From Cyanobacteria bacterium UBA947 (lineage in GTDB: Bacteria; Cyanobacteriota; Vampirovibrionia; Gastranaerophilales; Gastranaerophilaceae), in contig DBCX01000061.1 in NCBI GenBank assembly GCA_002293275.1, positions 180 to 5,783 of the forward strand: a stretch of DNA of 5,604 nucleotides, read 5' to 3'. Within the stretch, counting starts at the first letter, position 1, and every line of letters starts with the position of its first letter. The position numbers and the translations under genes were made by a program. Below are positions 5,055-5,604 of this stretch, piece by piece. Below the pieces are notes generated by a model. It was not told where the DNA came from. It ran no database searches and saw nothing but the letters and a program-made list of their open reading frames with translations.

Positions 5055-5604
5055 AGGCACTCGTCACGGGCGCAAAAGGCATGCTCGGGCAGGACTTGTG
5101 CCCGGTGCTGGAAGACGCCGGATATGAGGTTCTGGAAACCGACCGGGAAGAACTTGATATAACAGACTTTGCGGCGGTGGAAAAAATGTTTGCCGAGCAA
5201 AAGCTTGATGTGGTGGTGCATTGTGCGGCTTACACAAACGTTGACGGCGCCGAGACCGACCTTGAAGGCGCGACATTACTGAACGTCACGGGCACTGAAA
5301 ACATTGCCAAAGCCTGCGCAAAGTCAGGCGCAACAATGGTTTACATTTCAACCGATTACGTTTTTGACGGCACAAAGACCGAGCCCTACACACCGCAAGA
5401 TACGCCAAACCCTATTAACAACTACGGTTTGACCAAGCTGCAAGGTGAGCGGGCCGTGCAAAAATATTGCGAAAAATATTACATCGCGCGCACCAGCTGG
5501 CTGTACGGACACCACGGGAAAAATTTTGTTGAAACAATGATTGCATTATCCAAATCCAGAAAAGAAATAAAAGTTGTCAACGACCAATTCGGAGCCCCGA
5601 CGTG
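5051..5604 (+). CDS. rfbD: dTDP-4-dehydrorhamnose reductase (3' partial)
   Basis: RmlD/RfbD reduces the 4-keto group with NAD(P)H to give dTDP-L-rhamnose, the last step of the pathway. The frame opens at ATG 5051 and is still open at the window edge after 184 codons, about two thirds of the usual 280-300. Visible motifs: TGAKGMLGQD (6-15) binds the cofactor; ETDREELDIT (29-38); HCAAYTNVDGAE (57-68); YISTDYVFDG (98-107) with Thr101; and NNYGLTK (123-129) with catalytic Tyr125 and Lys129, the Thr-Tyr spacing of 24 matching Salmonella RmlD. RTSWLYG and VVNDQFGAPT are strong RmlD signatures. The start overlaps the rfbB stop as ATGA, and AAGAGG at 5038-5043 provides a ribosome binding site seven bases upstream. 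rfbA, needed to make dTDP-glucose, is not seen and may lie downstream. Confidence 0.95.
   Translation, partial: MKALVTGAKGMLGQDLCPVLEDAGYEVLETDREELDITDFAAVEKMFAEQKLDVVVHCAAYTNVDGAETDLEGATLLNVTGTENIAKACAKSGATMVYISTDYVFDGTKTEPYTPQDTPNPINNYGLTKLQGERAVQKYCEKYYIARTSWLYGHHGKNFVETMIALSKSRKEIKVVNDQFGAPT

Overview
The window holds a compact, plus-strand surface-polysaccharide locus of a bacterium. It is preceded by a piece of unrelated DNA that looks like cargo of a mobile element. Six genes (gmd, a radical SAM gene, a family-2 glycosyltransferase, rfbC, rfbB, rfbD) follow one another with overlaps of 4-14 bases or a 23-base gap, so they read as an operon. Most have clear Shine-Dalgarno sequences. Base composition is moderate, visibly more A+T-rich in the radical SAM/GT2 part and more G+C-rich in rfbB/rfbD and in the first ~460 bases. 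The sequence does not let me name a species. The locus style fits a gut-type anaerobe, and the M23-NlpC/P60 piece resembles proteins of Firmicutes conjugative elements, but both points are inference.

Layout: bases 1-951 are one open frame with no start in the window. Bases 1 to about 465 encode the end of an M23 peptidase domain, a linker and most of an NlpC/P60 domain. Bases from about 466 encode only the C-terminal half of a GT4 glycosyltransferase, joined in frame. This is the most anomalous part of the window: either an assembly chimera or a real rearrangement. The GT4 half sits immediately upstream of gmd and fits the polysaccharide locus, so the foreign part is most likely the peptidase piece. 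From 875 come gmd (GDP-mannose 4,6-dehydratase), a radical SAM protein with a second Cys set near its C-terminus (1914-2903), and a short GT2 enzyme with a GTG start (2891-3547). From 3571 come rfbC, rfbB and the first 184 codons of rfbD, which runs off the window.

How the genes work together: gmd makes GDP-4-keto-6-deoxy-mannose, the precursor of GDP-fucose, GDP-rhamnose or GDP-perosamine. RfbB, RfbC and RfbD carry dTDP-glucose to dTDP-L-rhamnose; rfbA is not in the window. The two glycosyltransferases would place sugars on a lipid-linked glycan. The radical SAM protein is the only member whose chemistry cannot be assigned. The rfbC start lacks a Shine-Dalgarno sequence but has an extended -10-like element placed so that transcription could begin at or next to its ATG, a possible second, leaderless promoter inside the cluster. 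There is no non-coding stretch over 300 bases, and I see no RNA genes, CRISPR array or complete mobile element.
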